Shown: positions 16,132-25,231, counted from the first letter of the stretch. The stretch is 64,000 nt of DNA from Burkholderiales bacterium (GCA_026399875.1 JAPLQF010000011.1:44729-108728), one strand, 5' to 3'. The notes: a model not told the origin generated them from the sequence alone. Numbers and translations: made by a program.

Positions 16132-18210
16132 CTAACCGCGCTGAGTGGCTTGGGAGGTGATCTGGGAGGTGATCTGGGAGGTGAGCTGGGAGGTGAGCGC
16201 CATCGCGCCGGAAGGCACCGCCTCCATCGGGGCGGCAGGGCTGCGCGTCTCAGGCAACGACGGCTTGGACAATGCCGGCTCGGGCATCTGCCGCTCGGGC
16301 AACTGCGGCGGCGGGCAGTCGATGACCACGCACAGCACACGAAGAAAATCGCGCGGCTCGGTCCCGGCGTCACAAGGCAGCATCTCGACCAGATGGCGCA
16401 CCAGCAAAGGCTTGGCCAGCGGCGGCAGCAGCGACACCTGCGCGACCGCGTGCTCGAGCGCATCCAGCGTGAGGGCGCCGGACGAGCCGCCGATCGACGC
16501 CAGTCCGAGCGCCCGGATCGACGCATTGGCAGCCCGATCGGCTCGCGCCTCGTTCAGGTCGACGCTGGCTGCCAGCAGCCCGAAGAGCACCCGGATACTG
16601 CGGGCGGCGATCGGCTCGAGCGTCACCGAGCGGCCGATCTGCCTGGGGCGCGGCATCAGCCGCACGCGCAGCAAGGTGAAATAGATCCACTCGCGCAGCG
16701 TGACGCGCCCGTCGGCGACCACCACCGCGCGGGCCGTCTCCAGCAGGCTCTGGCGGGCCGAGGGCGACATCATGCGCAGGCGCGCCACCGCCAGCTCCAG
16801 CAGCGGCCACTGCAACGGCCGCAGGGAGGCGATCGGCAACTCGACCAGCGCCTGGCGCAGTTGGGCATGACGGGCCGCCGCGCTTGTCCATCCCTCGCCC
16901 CAGCGGGGCTCGGGCGCCGCCTGCCCGGGCACCTGCAGCATCGCGATGACCAGTGCGGCCGCACTGCTCGGCTCGCGGGTCGCCTGAACCAGGCGCATGG
17001 TGGCGGTCGGCGGCGGCTGATCAACCTGCACACCGATATCGGCGTGTCCGGAGATCCAGGCCATCCCGGTGGTTTCAAAGTCGAGCACCGGCAGCGCCGG
17101 CTCGCGGCGATCAAGCTCCGGCAACACAAACGGTGCAATCGCGTCCCGATGGCGACCATAGATGCGCCGAACACGCTCACGAAGCGGCGGATGGGTCGCA
17201 AACCACTGTCCAGACGGCACAATGCCAACCAGCATCAGATGACTGAGGCTGCGCAGATAGGGATGACGGCCCAAGGCATCGCGGCGAATCGTGTTCCGGG
17301 CAAGCACCGGCGACGCAGTTTCCTCTGTCTGACCGAGATGAGCGTCTTGCGCCTGCGCAGGCAAGCCCCGCCCAAATCCGGCGATTTTGCGCAACGCGCC
17401 ACCCAGGCCATCACGACTGCGCGTGAACTCGATCGCCTGCGCGTCGGCAAAAAACTCGCGTTGACGGCCCACGCCCGCCTCGACTGCCCTGGCCGCGAGA
17501 ACTCCCAGGGCGCCGACACCTGCCAGGACGCCGCCCACCAGCGCCATCGGGACGGCGAACACCGCGAGCAGTCCGTCTGGGCCGGCTTGGGCCGCGCCAC
17601 GTCGCGCCCGCGCAAGCAGCGAATACCCCAACTGCGCCACCAGATTCAACCCGTAATTGAGCCCGACCAACCGGGTATTGAGCCGCACATCGCCGTTGAC
17701 GATATGCGAGACCTCGTGGGCCATCACGCCCTGCAGCTCATCGCGGGTGAGTCGCTCGAGCGCACCACGGCTGGCAACCACCACTGAGCGATTGCGATCG
17801 AGCCCGGCGGCCAGGGCATTGATCGAAGGCTCGTCTTCGAGCACGAAGGCGCGCGGCACGCCGATCCGTGCAGCGATCGCGAGCTCCTCGAGAAGATTTT
17901 GCAGACGACGGTGCAGCGGATCGTTGACCGGATCGACCGGCACGGCCCCCAGACGCCGGGCGATCAGCGCACCGTCATCGCGCAGGCGCGCGGTTTCGAT
18001 CCAGGCGCCGCCCACGATCAGGCCGCTTACGACCAGCGTGTTGGTGAGAAAAAATCCTTTCGGATAGGGCGCCGCTCCGAACAGCAGTTGCCAGATCAGC
18101 GCTGCAGCGGCATTGATACCAATCACCACCGCCAGGCTCGCCAGCGCATGCAGCCAGATCAGCCGACGAGCCGTGCGATCAGCCTGCGCCTGATGTCGCG
18201 CAAAGTTCAT
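16132..18210 (-). CDS. M48-family (HtpX/Ste24-like) membrane zinc metalloprotease
   Basis: A 692-residue membrane protease. Two hydrophobic segments near residues 20-70 precede the catalytic zinc motif HEVSH (His165, Glu166, His169), and the third ligand is expected in the FFADAQAIEF segment. Two further hydrophobic stretches lie in a glycine/alanine-rich part after the motif. It is much longer than HtpX (about 290) because of a C-terminal cytosolic-looking extension of over 300 residues. The final residues are TSQ-type repeats encoded by a 12-bp array. It lies 64 bp after lemA, a pairing common for this protease type and suggestive of membrane quality control. ATG at 18210. The family is clear; the substrate is unknown. 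Confidence 0.88.
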   Translation of the reverse strand: MNFARHQAQADRTARRLIWLHALASLAVVIGINAAAALIWQLLFGAAPYPKGFFLTNTLVVSGLIVGGAWIETARLRDDGALIARRLGAVPVDPVNDPLHRRLQNLLEELAIAARIGVPRAFVLEDEPSINALAAGLDRNRSVVVASRGALERLTRDELQGVMAHEVSHIVNGDVRLNTRLVGLNYGLNLVAQLGYSLLARARRGAAQAGPDGLLAVFAVPMALVGGVLAGVGALGVLAARAVEAGVGRQREFFADAQAIEFTRSRDGLGGALRKIAGFGRGLPAQAQDAHLGQTEETASPVLARNTIRRDALGRHPYLRSLSHLMLVGIVPSGQWFATHPPLRERVRRIYGRHRDAIAPFVLPELDRREPALPVLDFETTGMAWISGHADIGVQVDQPPPTATMRLVQATREPSSAAALVIAMLQVPGQAAPEPRWGEGWTSAAARHAQLRQALVELPIASLRPLQWPLLELAVARLRMMSPSARQSLLETARAVVVADGRVTLREWIYFTLLRVRLMPRPRQIGRSVTLEPIAARSIRVLFGLLAASVDLNEARADRAANASIRALGLASIGGSSGALTLDALEHAVAQVSLLPPLAKPLLVRHLVEMLPCDAGTEPRDFLRVLCVVIDCPPPQLPERQMPEPALSKPSLPETRSPAAPMEAVPSGAMALTSQLTSQITSQITSQATQRG
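16151..16198. repeat. 12-bp tandem array (4 copies) at the 3' end of the M48 protease gene
   Basis: TGGGAGGTGATC twice, then TGGGAGGTGAGC twice, head to tail on the plus strand. On the minus strand it encodes TSQ-containing four-residue repeats just before the protease stop codon. Confidence 0.95.
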
Positions 18211-18274
18211 GTGCGGCCGACCCTTTTCGAGTCAGCTGCCACTGAACCTTCAGACCGACCCGAAGAAATTCGCA

Positions 18275-18868
18275 CTACAGCGTGACCGCCACCGGCTGAC
18301 GCTCGGCATGACTGCGGGTGGCCTGCAGCAACCGTGCAGGACGAAAACCGAAGGCTATCGAAACCATATTCACCGGGAATCGTTCGATCGCGGTGTTGTA
18401 GTCGGTCACCGCGTCGTTGAACGACTGGCGAGCAAAGCCGATGCGATTTTCGGTGGAGGTGAGCTCTTCGGTCAGATGGGCCAGCGTGGCGTCGGCCTTC
18501 AGATCGGGATGCGCCTCGACCACACCAAACATCCGACTGACCGCGCTGGTGAGGGTCTGCTCGGCGACATCGAGGCGCCCCATGGCATGCGCATCCGAGG
18601 GCTGCAACGCGGCCAGCGCCCGCGCGGCGGTCGCACCCTGCCTGGCGGCGACCACCGACTCGAGGGTCTCGCGCTCGTGTTTCAGATAGGCGCGGGCCAC
18701 CTCGACCAGGCCCGGCACCAGATCGTGACGACGCTTCAGTTGAACGTCGATCTGCGAGAAGGCATTGCGAAATGCATTGCGCATGCCGACCAGATGGTTA
18801 TAGGCCAGCATCGCCGCAATGAAGGGCAAGGCACAGATGAGAAGAAAGACCAGCAAACCGGCCGACAT
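18275..18868 (-). CDS. lemA: LemA family protein
   Basis: A 197-residue LemA-family protein with a single N-terminal membrane segment (SAGLLVFLLICALPFIAAML) followed by a helical domain. The typical LemA stretch N-R-NAFSQIDVQLKRRHDLVPGLVE is visible around residues 35-60, and a FNDAVTDYNTAIERFP segment lies near the C-terminus. The start at 18868 is chosen over the longer frame because GGAG lies 6 nt upstream and the hydrophobic anchor then begins at once. It is the first gene before the M48 protease. LemA proteins are often next to M48 proteases or TPM-domain genes, but the biochemical role is unclear. Confidence 0.9.
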   Translation of the reverse strand: MSAGLLVFLLICALPFIAAMLAYNHLVGMRNAFRNAFSQIDVQLKRRHDLVPGLVEVARAYLKHERETLESVVAARQGATAARALAALQPSDAHAMGRLDVAEQTLTSAVSRMFGVVEAHPDLKADATLAHLTEELTSTENRIGFARQSFNDAVTDYNTAIERFPVNMVSIAFGFRPARLLQATRSHAERQPVAVTL

Positions 18869-19070
18869 GAAGGGCTCCAGGGGCGCCTGAATGCGCACCG
18901 CGAAGCAAGCCTAGCGACTGCCGAAAAACACGCCTTGACGGGCCGATTGACGGTCGCCGATGTCCGAAGCGAGGCGTCATCAACGCGCCAACCTTCAAAA
19001 TCGATCACTCTTTTCGCCTGCAACGCGACGACAAGAAAAGCCGTCGCAATCGATAGCGCCCCGATTTGTA

Positions 19071-19730
19071 TCAGGGGTGTATCGGCCCGGTGGGCACTGG
19101 CTTGGGATTGTTGTTGGCCACGATCGCTGCCAGCTGTTCGTCAGTGATGAACTCGAAAAGGGTCACGACACGGCGCACACCCGAGACCCGGCTGGCGGCA
19201 GTGGCATAGGCCGGCGCCTCGCGGGCGGTCACCAGACCCATCAGATAAACAACCCCATTGCTGGTCGTGACTTTTACCGCCGACGACTCGAGCGCCCTTT
19301 GCTCGATGAAGGCGGCCTTCACGCGTGCGGTGAGCGCGGCGTCGTTGGCCGTCGTCGACGCATCGACTCGCGGCGCAACACTGAGCTCGTTGTAAACCGT
19401 GGTGACGCCTGCCACCTGGCGCACCACCCGCTCGGCATCGGTCTTATCGGTCTCGCTCGGTACCTGACCGGTCAGCAGGACGCGGCGGTTGAAGCTGGTG
19501 ACACTGACGCCGGGCGCACCCTTGATCGCCATCGGCAGCCGATTCGCGCCGCGCAATTCGATCTCTGTGTCATCGGCCTGCGTCTTGACCGAACGACGAT
19601 CGAGGGCGGCCATCGCAGCCACACCGACGCCGGCTGCAAAGATCGGCAGACAGCCCGTCGTGACGATCACCGAGGCCAACGATGCCGATACCAGCAGGGC
19701 GAACGATGCAATCCGACGAACAAGGGTCAT
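19071..19730 (-). CDS. BON-domain lipoprotein (DolP/YraP/OsmY-like)
   Basis: A 219-residue exported protein. A signal peptide ends in a lipobox-like VTTGC near residue 27, indicating an outer-membrane lipoprotein. Two BON domains follow, the first around residues 45-120 (LLTGQVPSETDKTDAERVVR) and the second around 125-200 (VYLMGLVTAREA). BON domains bind phospholipid; DolP supports outer-membrane integrity. It lies 69 bp downstream of yraN, as yraP lies near yraN in other Proteobacteria. The phosphoheptose isomerase-like gene (diaA/gmhA) often found between them is absent here. Confidence 0.87.
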   Translation of the reverse strand: MTLVRRIASFALLVSASLASVIVTTGCLPIFAAGVGVAAMAALDRRSVKTQADDTEIELRGANRLPMAIKGAPGVSVTSFNRRVLLTGQVPSETDKTDAERVVRQVAGVTTVYNELSVAPRVDASTTANDAALTARVKAAFIEQRALESSAVKVTTSNGVVYLMGLVTAREAPAYATAASRVSGVRRVVTLFEFITDEQLAAIVANNNPKPVPTGPIHP

Positions 19731-19799
19731 GGCAACTCCTGGGCAGGGCCACCGGAACGGCGCCCCTTCGCAGCGAAGTATATCGGCGCGACCGCTTGC

Positions 19800-20159
19800 T
19801 CAGCCGGGTGTAAAGGCCGACCGGATCCAGCGCGGCTCGCCCGCCTCGAAGGCAAGCACATCAAAACGGCACGCCGGCCAGGCGCGCTGGCCGAATCGCC
19901 TCAACAGATAGAGTTGGGCTGCGATCACCAGCCGCTGCTGCTTGCGCCAGCCGACGCTGGCCGCCGCGCCACCGAAACGCGCCGATGCCCTGGCGCGCAC
20001 CTCGACGAAGACCCACTCGGCACCCTCTCGCATGACCAGATCGATCTCGCCACCCCGAAACCGCACATTGCGATCGATCGGCTGAAGGCCCCGTTCGCCA
20101 AGATAGGCCTCGGCACGCGCCTCGGCATCGAAACCTGCCCGCTGTCGCGGAGCAACCAT
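19800..20159 (-). CDS. yraN: UPF0102 endonuclease-like protein YraN
   Basis: A 119-residue protein of the YraN/UPF0102 family, with a predicted Holliday-junction-resolvase/restriction-endonuclease-like fold. The nuclease-type core is visible: [11 protein letters not shown] followed by VFVEVRAR (Asp and E-x-R pattern, residues about 36-56). Length is normal. It starts 10 bp after the lpoA-like gene and precedes the BON lipoprotein, the usual order. No biochemical role is firmly established for the family. Confidence 0.9.
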   Translation of the reverse strand: MVAPRQRAGFDAEARAEAYLGERGLQPIDRNVRFRGGEIDLVMREGAEWVFVEVRARASARFGGAAASVGWRKQQRLVIAAQLYLLRRFGQRAWPACRFDVLAFEAGEPRWIRSAFTPG

Positions 20160-20169
20160 GCAGACCGCC

Positions 20170-21351
20170 TCAGCGCGAACGGACCGCGACCGGCATCCCG
20201 TCGCGATACTCGGCGACCACCGGACTGCGCTGGACGCGAGTTGCCACCGTCGGGTCGTAGCTGAGATGCCCGGTCACACCGTCGAGCTCGAACGCCGCGC
20301 CACCGGCCATGATCTGTCGCCCGATGCGAAAAGCATCGATGCCCAGCGCGTAAAGCCTTTGCATCTCGATGGTGTAGTTGGCAGGCGCCTTGGGATAGGC
20401 CATGACCGCGAGATGACTTGGGTCGACCTGCCAGGGCATATCGAGCAACCGCATTCCGTCGAGTTCGGGCAGACGCAAAAGCTTGGTCTGACCGATACTG
20501 GCCATCGAACTGCTCCATAGTCGAACCCGCCGACCAATCGAGTGGCGAGCGCTTCGGGCCTGCTCAGGGTTCAGCGCCAGGAACACAACGTCAGGGTTCT
20601 CATCCCTGATCGCATCACGAAAAGCCTGCGACGAGCGCTTGGGATCGAACTCGATCGGCTCATCGATTTCACCGCCGCGCTGCGACCATTCATCACGGAA
20701 GGCTTTAGCGCTGCGCTGGGCAAGTCGCGAGGAGGCTCCCACCGACACCGCGCGGGGAGCACGCTTGCCGTTGGCACCCTGCGCCTGCTCGAAGGCAATC
20801 GCCGCGGCCTGGCGCGACTCGGCCTCGATCGAAACACCGAAAAACAGGGTTTGGGCTGGCGCCGGCAATTCGCCATCAGGCAGGTTGAGCGCCAGGGTTG
20901 GCACGCCGGGGGCGCGATCGAGCGTCATCAGCGCATTGACGCCGTCGCGGGTCAGCGGCCCCAGAGCCATGGACACACCGCGCTCCCGCAGATCGACAAA
21001 GACGCGGCCAAGCGCCTGAGGATCGGAATCGGTTTCGATGACCTCGACCACCACACCGTCACCGTCGCGCGAATGCGAGGCCCTGACGCCTGCCACGACA
21101 CTGTTGGCGACTCGCTCAAAGGGCCCCTCGCGCGGCGGAATGAGCAGGGCGATCGTCGTCGGGCCACTGCCGAATCGCAGGGCCGGCGCTGCCGCCGAAG
21201 GGGTGGCCGACGCTGCTGGATCAGGTGTGACCGGCGCCGCTTTGGGCGGCGTTTTCGTCGTGGCGTTTGCGGTCGACTGGGTGAGCGCAGACAATGACGG
21301 ACCGATACTGCCCAACAGGATCGCGCTGATCAACCTACGACGTGAACGCAT
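20170..21351 (-). CDS. LpoA/YraM-like penicillin-binding protein activator (periplasmic-binding fold)
   Basis: A 393-residue exported protein. A signal peptide ([17 protein letters not shown]) is followed by a proline/alanine-rich linker to about residue 60 and then a type I periplasmic-binding-protein fold that starts with [17 protein letters not shown], as in the C-terminal half of LpoA, which activates PBP1A. The N-terminal TPR-like half of E. coli LpoA is missing and there is no clear lipobox, so this is the short form seen in many Betaproteobacteria. The ATG at 21351 overlaps the rsmI ATG on the other strand. Position between rsmI and yraN supports the assignment. Confidence 0.8.
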   Translation of the reverse strand: MRSRRRLISAILLGSIGPSLSALTQSTANATTKTPPKAAPVTPDPAASATPSAAAPALRFGSGPTTIALLIPPREGPFERVANSVVAGVRASHSRDGDGVVVEVIETDSDPQALGRVFVDLRERGVSMALGPLTRDGVNALMTLDRAPGVPTLALNLPDGELPAPAQTLFFGVSIEAESRQAAAIAFEQAQGANGKRAPRAVSVGASSRLAQRSAKAFRDEWSQRGGEIDEPIEFDPKRSSQAFRDAIRDENPDVVFLALNPEQARSARHSIGRRVRLWSSSMASIGQTKLLRLPELDGMRLLDMPWQVDPSHLAVMAYPKAPANYTIEMQRLYALGIDAFRIGRQIMAGGAAFELDGVTGHLSYDPTVATRVQRSPVVAEYRDGMPVAVRSR

Positions 21352-22399
21352 GGCAACTCTGGATGTTGATGTGATGCACCCCGAAGCAGGTGCCCAGGGA
21401 GATGCCAGGGGGGGCACTCAAGGCGATAGCAGTCAAGGCGACGGCGGTCAAGGCAAAAGCCTTGCGGCCGGATTATACGTAGTCGCCACGCCGATCGGCC
21501 ACCTGTCCGATCTAAGCCTGAGGGCCATCGATGTCCTGCGGCGGGTCGACACCACGGCGGCCGAAGACACTCGTGTCGCGCGCGTGCTGCTCGATCATAT
21601 CGGCGCGCACCCGACGCTGATCGCCAGTCACGAGCACAACGAAGCCCGCATGGCGCAAGCCATTGTCGAGCGCATCCGTGCCGGCCAGGCGGTCGCCCTG
21701 ACCAGCGACGCCGGCACACCGGGCATCAGCGACCCCGGCGCGCGGGTGGTGGCGGCCGTGCATGCCGCCGGGCTGCCGGTGATCCCGGTGCCGGGTGCGT
21801 CGGCGGTGACCGCGTTGCTGTCGGTCGCAGGTTTTGCCGAGCCCCGGTTTCGCTTCGAGGGGTTCCTGCCAGCGCGCTCGCGCGCTCGCCGTGAGCGGCT
21901 TGCCACGCTGGCCCGCAGCGATGCGGTCGTGGTGATCTACGAGTCGCCGCATCGAATCATCGAGACCGTACGCGACCTGGCCGACACACTCGAGCCCGAT
22001 CGCATCGTCGTGCTCGGGCGCGAACTCACCAAACGCTTCGAACAGCTGCACCGCACGACTGCAGGCGCGCTGGTGGAGTGGCTTGATGCCGATACCGACC
22101 GGCGGCGCGGTGAATTCGTGATCGCCTTCGATGCCGCGCCAGCCGAACTCGCGCAGGAGCAGCCGGTCGATGCCCTGCTCGCAGCGCTGTGCGCCGAGTT
22201 GCCGGTGCGCCAGTCGGCCCGCCTGATCGCCAGCGCGACCGGACTGCGTGCCAACGATCTCTATCGACGGGCGGTCGCGCTTCGACTCGGCGCTGCCGGC
22301 GCCAGCGATGCCGATGAAGACCTGACCGACGAAAGCTCGCCGGTCGACGACTCCTCTGGCAGCGACACCTCCCCGACCAGCGACAGCACGAAAGGCTGA
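21350..22399 (+). CDS. rsmI: 16S rRNA (cytidine(1402)-2'-O)-methyltransferase RsmI
   Basis: SAM-dependent tetrapyrrole-methylase-fold enzyme that methylates the ribose of C1402 in 16S rRNA. Motifs: LYVVATPIGHLSDLSLRA (usually GNLxD, here GHLSD), AAEDTRVAR, TSDAGTPGISDPG and VIPVPGASA. The family ends near NDLYRRAVAL; about 40 further residues here are acidic and serine-rich and lie antisense to the end of rlpA. The start is uncertain: 21350 (349 residues) or the ATG at 21374. Neither has a clear Shine-Dalgarno, and residues before AAGLYVV are low-complexity 15-bp repeats. Divergent from lpoA. Confidence 0.93.
   Translation: MATLDVDVMHPEAGAQGDARGGTQGDSSQGDGGQGKSLAAGLYVVATPIGHLSDLSLRAIDVLRRVDTTAAEDTRVARVLLDHIGAHPTLIASHEHNEARMAQAIVERIRAGQAVALTSDAGTPGISDPGARVVAAVHAAGLPVIPVPGASAVTALLSVAGFAEPRFRFEGFLPARSRARRERLATLARSDAVVVIYESPHRIIETVRDLADTLEPDRIVVLGRELTKRFEQLHRTTAGALVEWLDADTDRRRGEFVIAFDAAPAELAQEQPVDALLAALCAELPVRQSARLIASATGLRANDLYRRAVALRLGAAGASDADEDLTDESSPVDDSSGSDTSPTSDSTKG
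21416..21460. repeat. 15-bp imperfect tandem repeat (3 copies) in the rsmI 5' end
   Basis: Three in-frame 15-bp units share the core TCAAGGC and encode TQGDS, SQGDG and GQGKS ahead of the conserved RsmI fold. Confidence 0.85.
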
Positions 22400-22992
22400 T
22401 CGGCGTCCGGGCGCATCAGCGACGCCAGCTCAGGCGCGAAGCCCATCACCGCACGACCAGGCCCGAAGCCCGGCGGGCTGCCCGCCACGACCAGCTCGAC
22501 CTCGACTTCGGCAGTGCCGCTCGAGACATAACCGAGCTTGTAGGCCGCGGTATACGACAGATCGATCAGTCGCTTGTTCGAGAACGGGCCGCGATCGTTG
22601 ATCCGAACCACCACCATGCGGCCATTGCGCAGATTCGTCACCCTGACATAGCTCGGTATCGGCAGCGTCGGATGGGCGCCGGTCATGGCATACATGTCGT
22701 AGCGCTCGCCGCTGGAGGTCGGTTGGCCATGAAATTTCCTGCCATACCAGGAGGCCACACCGCGCTCGCGATAGACCTTCACGCCAATCGTGGGCACATA
22801 CTGCTGCCCGAGCACGGTGTAAGGCCGGTTCGCCCAGGGATGCAGCGCCTCGCTCCTGGGCACCGCGTCGGGCACGCGCTCAAGCTTGGGCGGGGGGTCA
22901 GTGCCAGGGCCATCGGTCGAGCCGCCGCCCGACATGAAGCTGCACCCGGCCACACTCGATATCAGCAGCAGGATGATCGCTGCACGCTTCAT
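22261..22992 (-). CDS. rlpA: RlpA-family septal ring lytic transglycosylase (lipoprotein)
   Basis: A 243-residue lipoprotein with the signal peptide MKRAAIILLLISSVAGC, whose lipobox ends at Cys17. The double-psi beta-barrel RlpA domain spans about residues 75-170: GVASWYGRKFHGQPTSSGE, then VRVTNLRNGRMVVVRINDRGPF. In characterised members this domain cleaves denuded peptidoglycan at the septum. There is no SPOR domain at the C-terminus; a separate SPOR protein is encoded at 25245-25898. The serine-rich tail overlaps the end of rsmI antisense by 139 bp. It starts inside the stop of the BtuF-like gene (4-bp ATGA overlap), so it is translationally coupled. Confidence 0.92.
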   Translation of the reverse strand: MKRAAIILLLISSVAGCSFMSGGGSTDGPGTDPPPKLERVPDAVPRSEALHPWANRPYTVLGQQYVPTIGVKVYRERGVASWYGRKFHGQPTSSGERYDMYAMTGAHPTLPIPSYVRVTNLRNGRMVVVRINDRGPFSNKRLIDLSYTAAYKLGYVSSGTAEVEVELVVAGSPPGFGPGRAVMGFAPELASLMRPDADQPFVLSLVGEVSLPEESSTGELSSVRSSSASLAPAAPSRSATARR

Positions 22993-23780
22993 CGGCGCGG
23001 TGTTTCGGCGGCGGCGATCACCGCATCGATCGATTCACGCAGGCGTACCAGCGCATCGAGCCCGCCAATCGCCCGTGGCCCGTACCATGAGCTGATCTCG
23101 CCATCGATCGTCAGACAGCGGTGCGCCGCCAGACCATGCTCGGTGGCAAATTCACGGGCGTCGTGATCGCGAAAACGGTAAGGCTCGCTCGAGAAAAGCA
23201 CGAGGTCAGCCTGCGAGGGCGGAAAATCCTGCCAGTCGATCTCGGGATAACGGCGCGTCGACTCGGGCGCGATGGTCTTCAGCCCGACCTGCGCCAGCAT
23301 GTCCGAAATATAGGTTTCGTTCGACACCGTCATCCAGGGCGATTTCCAGATCAGATACAGCGCATCGAGTGGCGCCCATTGTCGCGCCCTGGCGCGATCG
23401 ATGGCGGCCTGCATGCGCTTCGCCAGTCGGGCGGCCTGCGCCACGCGATCGAAGGTCTGTCCGAACTGTGCATAGAGCGCGAGATTGTCGTGAGCGGTCA
23501 GCGGATGCGTGACCACGATGTGCTCAATATTGCGGGCCAAGCGGTCGACCGTCGGCTTTTCGTTTTCGTCGACATTGACCACCAGATGCGTGGGCTCAAG
23601 CGCCAGCACCGCCTCGATATCGACATCCTTGGTCCCGCCAACCTTGGGCACCGCACGCACCGACTCGCGGGGATGAATGCAAAAGCCGGTCCGACCGACC
23701 AGCTGCTCCCCCAGATCAAGCTCGAACAGCAGCTCGGTGAGGCTTGGCACCAGACTGACAATGCGTGGCGCGCGGCTCAC
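22989..23780 (-). CDS. BtuF-like helical-backbone metal/cobalamin receptor
   Basis: A 263-residue protein of the type III periplasmic-binding fold: IVSLVPSLTELLFEL at the N-terminus, LVGRTGFCIHP, then VGGTKDVDIEAVLALEPTHLVV, the usual BtuF/FecB pattern. The start is GTG at 23780, overlapping the TGA of the upstream SDR gene (GTGA), and no signal peptide follows. The family includes vitamin B12 and siderophore receptors, but lack of a signal suggests a cytosolic protein with a related fold. Co-transcribed with the SDR and rlpA by overlaps. The ligand is not determinable; cobalamin would suit the EutBC enzyme in this window. Confidence 0.78.
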   Translation of the reverse strand: MSRAPRIVSLVPSLTELLFELDLGEQLVGRTGFCIHPRESVRAVPKVGGTKDVDIEAVLALEPTHLVVNVDENEKPTVDRLARNIEHIVVTHPLTAHDNLALYAQFGQTFDRVAQAARLAKRMQAAIDRARARQWAPLDALYLIWKSPWMTVSNETYISDMLAQVGLKTIAPESTRRYPEIDWQDFPPSQADLVLFSSEPYRFRDHDAREFATEHGLAAHRCLTIDGEISSWYGPRAIGGLDALVRLRESIDAVIAAAETPRR

Positions 23781-24580
23781 TGGCCTGAAGCCCTCGCTGA
23801 AGCTCTCGGCTTGTGCGGGGCGCGCGAGAACAGGGCATCGAAGAGCGCATCGGGCATCACCCGCAGCACACGCGCCACCCATCCCATCTGCCAGGGGATG
23901 ACCGCAAATCTGCGACGCTTTTCGATGGCCATGACCGCATGCCGTGCAAAGACATCGGCATCCATCAGAAAGGGCATCGGATAGGGATTGGGTGCGGTCA
24001 TCGGCGTGCGGATATAGCCCGGCGCAATCGTCACCACGCCGACGCCGCTGGCGCGCAACTCCAGGCGCAGGCTTTCGAGATAGGCGATGACCGCCGCCTT
24101 CGAGGCGCAATAGCCGCCCAGCGAGGGCATGCCGCGCACACCGGCCACGCTCGCGATGCCGACCAGTGCGCCGGCGCGCTGCATGCGCATTGCCGCGACG
24201 AAGGGCGCAAAGGTATCGAAGACACCCACCACGTTGGTCCGGATCACGCGCTCGAACCCGGCCTCATCGCCGGCCACGCCGGTCAGGGTCGGCGCGTTGA
24301 TGCCGGCATTGGCGATCACGACATCGGGCGCGCCGAAGCGCTCGAGAAAATCGCGACCCATCGCGCCAAGTGCTGCGCGGTCGGTGACATCGAGCGGATA
24401 GGCCACCGCATTGGCACCGGGCATCTGGTCGATGACCGCCTGCAATGCATCGGCGCGACGCGCAACCAGGGCGATGGTGAGCCCAGGGAAACGCCGGGCA
24501 TACTCGATCGCAAGCGCCTGCCCGAGACCGCTCGATGCACCGGTCAGCACCACCTTCATCGACGCGCCGCGCGAGCTCAT
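23777..24580 (-). CDS. SDR-family NAD(P)-dependent oxidoreductase
   Basis: Classical short-chain dehydrogenase of 267 residues: cofactor motif TGASSGLG at about residues 13-20, NAG in VVIANAGI, catalytic Ser in GIASVAG and YCASK (Tyr and Lys). The C-terminal part has an MPFLMDADVFARHAVMAI segment seen in SDRs of the dsbA-linked group in Burkholderiales. Start at 24580; the ATG at 24559 (MKVVLTG) is an equally likely alternative. It lies 15 bp after dsbA and overlaps the BtuF-like gene by 4 bp. Substrate unknown. Confidence 0.85.
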   Translation of the reverse strand: MSSRGASMKVVLTGASSGLGQALAIEYARRFPGLTIALVARRADALQAVIDQMPGANAVAYPLDVTDRAALGAMGRDFLERFGAPDVVIANAGINAPTLTGVAGDEAGFERVIRTNVVGVFDTFAPFVAAMRMQRAGALVGIASVAGVRGMPSLGGYCASKAAVIAYLESLRLELRASGVGVVTIAPGYIRTPMTAPNPYPMPFLMDADVFARHAVMAIEKRRRFAVIPWQMGWVARVLRVMPDALFDALFSRAPHKPRASARASGQ

Positions 24581-24595
24581 GCGCGCCGCTCGAGA

Positions 24596-25231
24596 TCAGC
24601 CGCCCTTGCGAACACGATCGACCAGCGTGTCGACCATCTTGAGTGCCGCCCCATTGGACCCGGTCATCGACGGCGAGGTAATGAACTTGCCGGCCACCGC
24701 GAGCGTGGGCACGCCGTCGATCTTGTAGGCGGCGGCGAGCTGGCTGGCCCGCTGCATCTTGGTGCGTACACCGAAGGAGTTGTAGGTATCGATGAACTGC
24801 TTGCGATCGACGCCGCTCTTGGCCAGCAAGTCGGCCATCGCCTCGGGGGTATCGAGCTTGCTGCGGTCGGTGTGGATGGCGGCAAAGACCTTGTCGTTGA
24901 GCGCATCGGCCTGACCGAGGGTCTCGAGCGTGAAAAAGAGCTGCTGATGCGCCTGAACCTGCCAGGGCACATGCACCTTGCGAAAGACCACATCGGCAGG
25001 CAGCCGCTTGGCCCAGTCCTTGATCGCCGGCTCGAGCGAAAAACAGTGCGAGCAGCCATACCAGAAGAACTCGATCACCTCGATCTTGCCGGCGGGCGTG
25101 TCGACCGGCGCCGGCGGCTTGACCGACTTGAACTCGAAGCCCTCACCGGTGCCACCCTGGGCAGCCGCCTTGAGGGCGACGGGGCCCAGGCCGAGGAGCA
25201 GCGCAAACTCGCGGCGGGAGACGATTTTCAT
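24596..25231 (-). CDS. dsbA: Thiol:disulfide interchange protein DsbA
   Basis: Periplasmic dithiol oxidase that introduces disulfide bonds into exported proteins, 211 residues. The active site is Cys60-Ser-His-Cys63 in FFWYGCSHC, and the cis-proline loop GVPTLAV is near residue 180. The N-terminus MKIVSRREFALLLGLG fits a twin-arginine consensus (SRRxF), unlike the Sec/SRP signal of E. coli DsbA. Position after the SPOR gene (13 bp gap) and before the SDR matches the Burkholderiales order argS-SPOR-dsbA-SDR. Confidence 0.92.
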   Translation of the reverse strand: MKIVSRREFALLLGLGPVALKAAAQGGTGEGFEFKSVKPPAPVDTPAGKIEVIEFFWYGCSHCFSLEPAIKDWAKRLPADVVFRKVHVPWQVQAHQQLFFTLETLGQADALNDKVFAAIHTDRSKLDTPEAMADLLAKSGVDRKQFIDTYNSFGVRTKMQRASQLAAAYKIDGVPTLAVAGKFITSPSMTGSNGAALKMVDTLVDRVRKGG

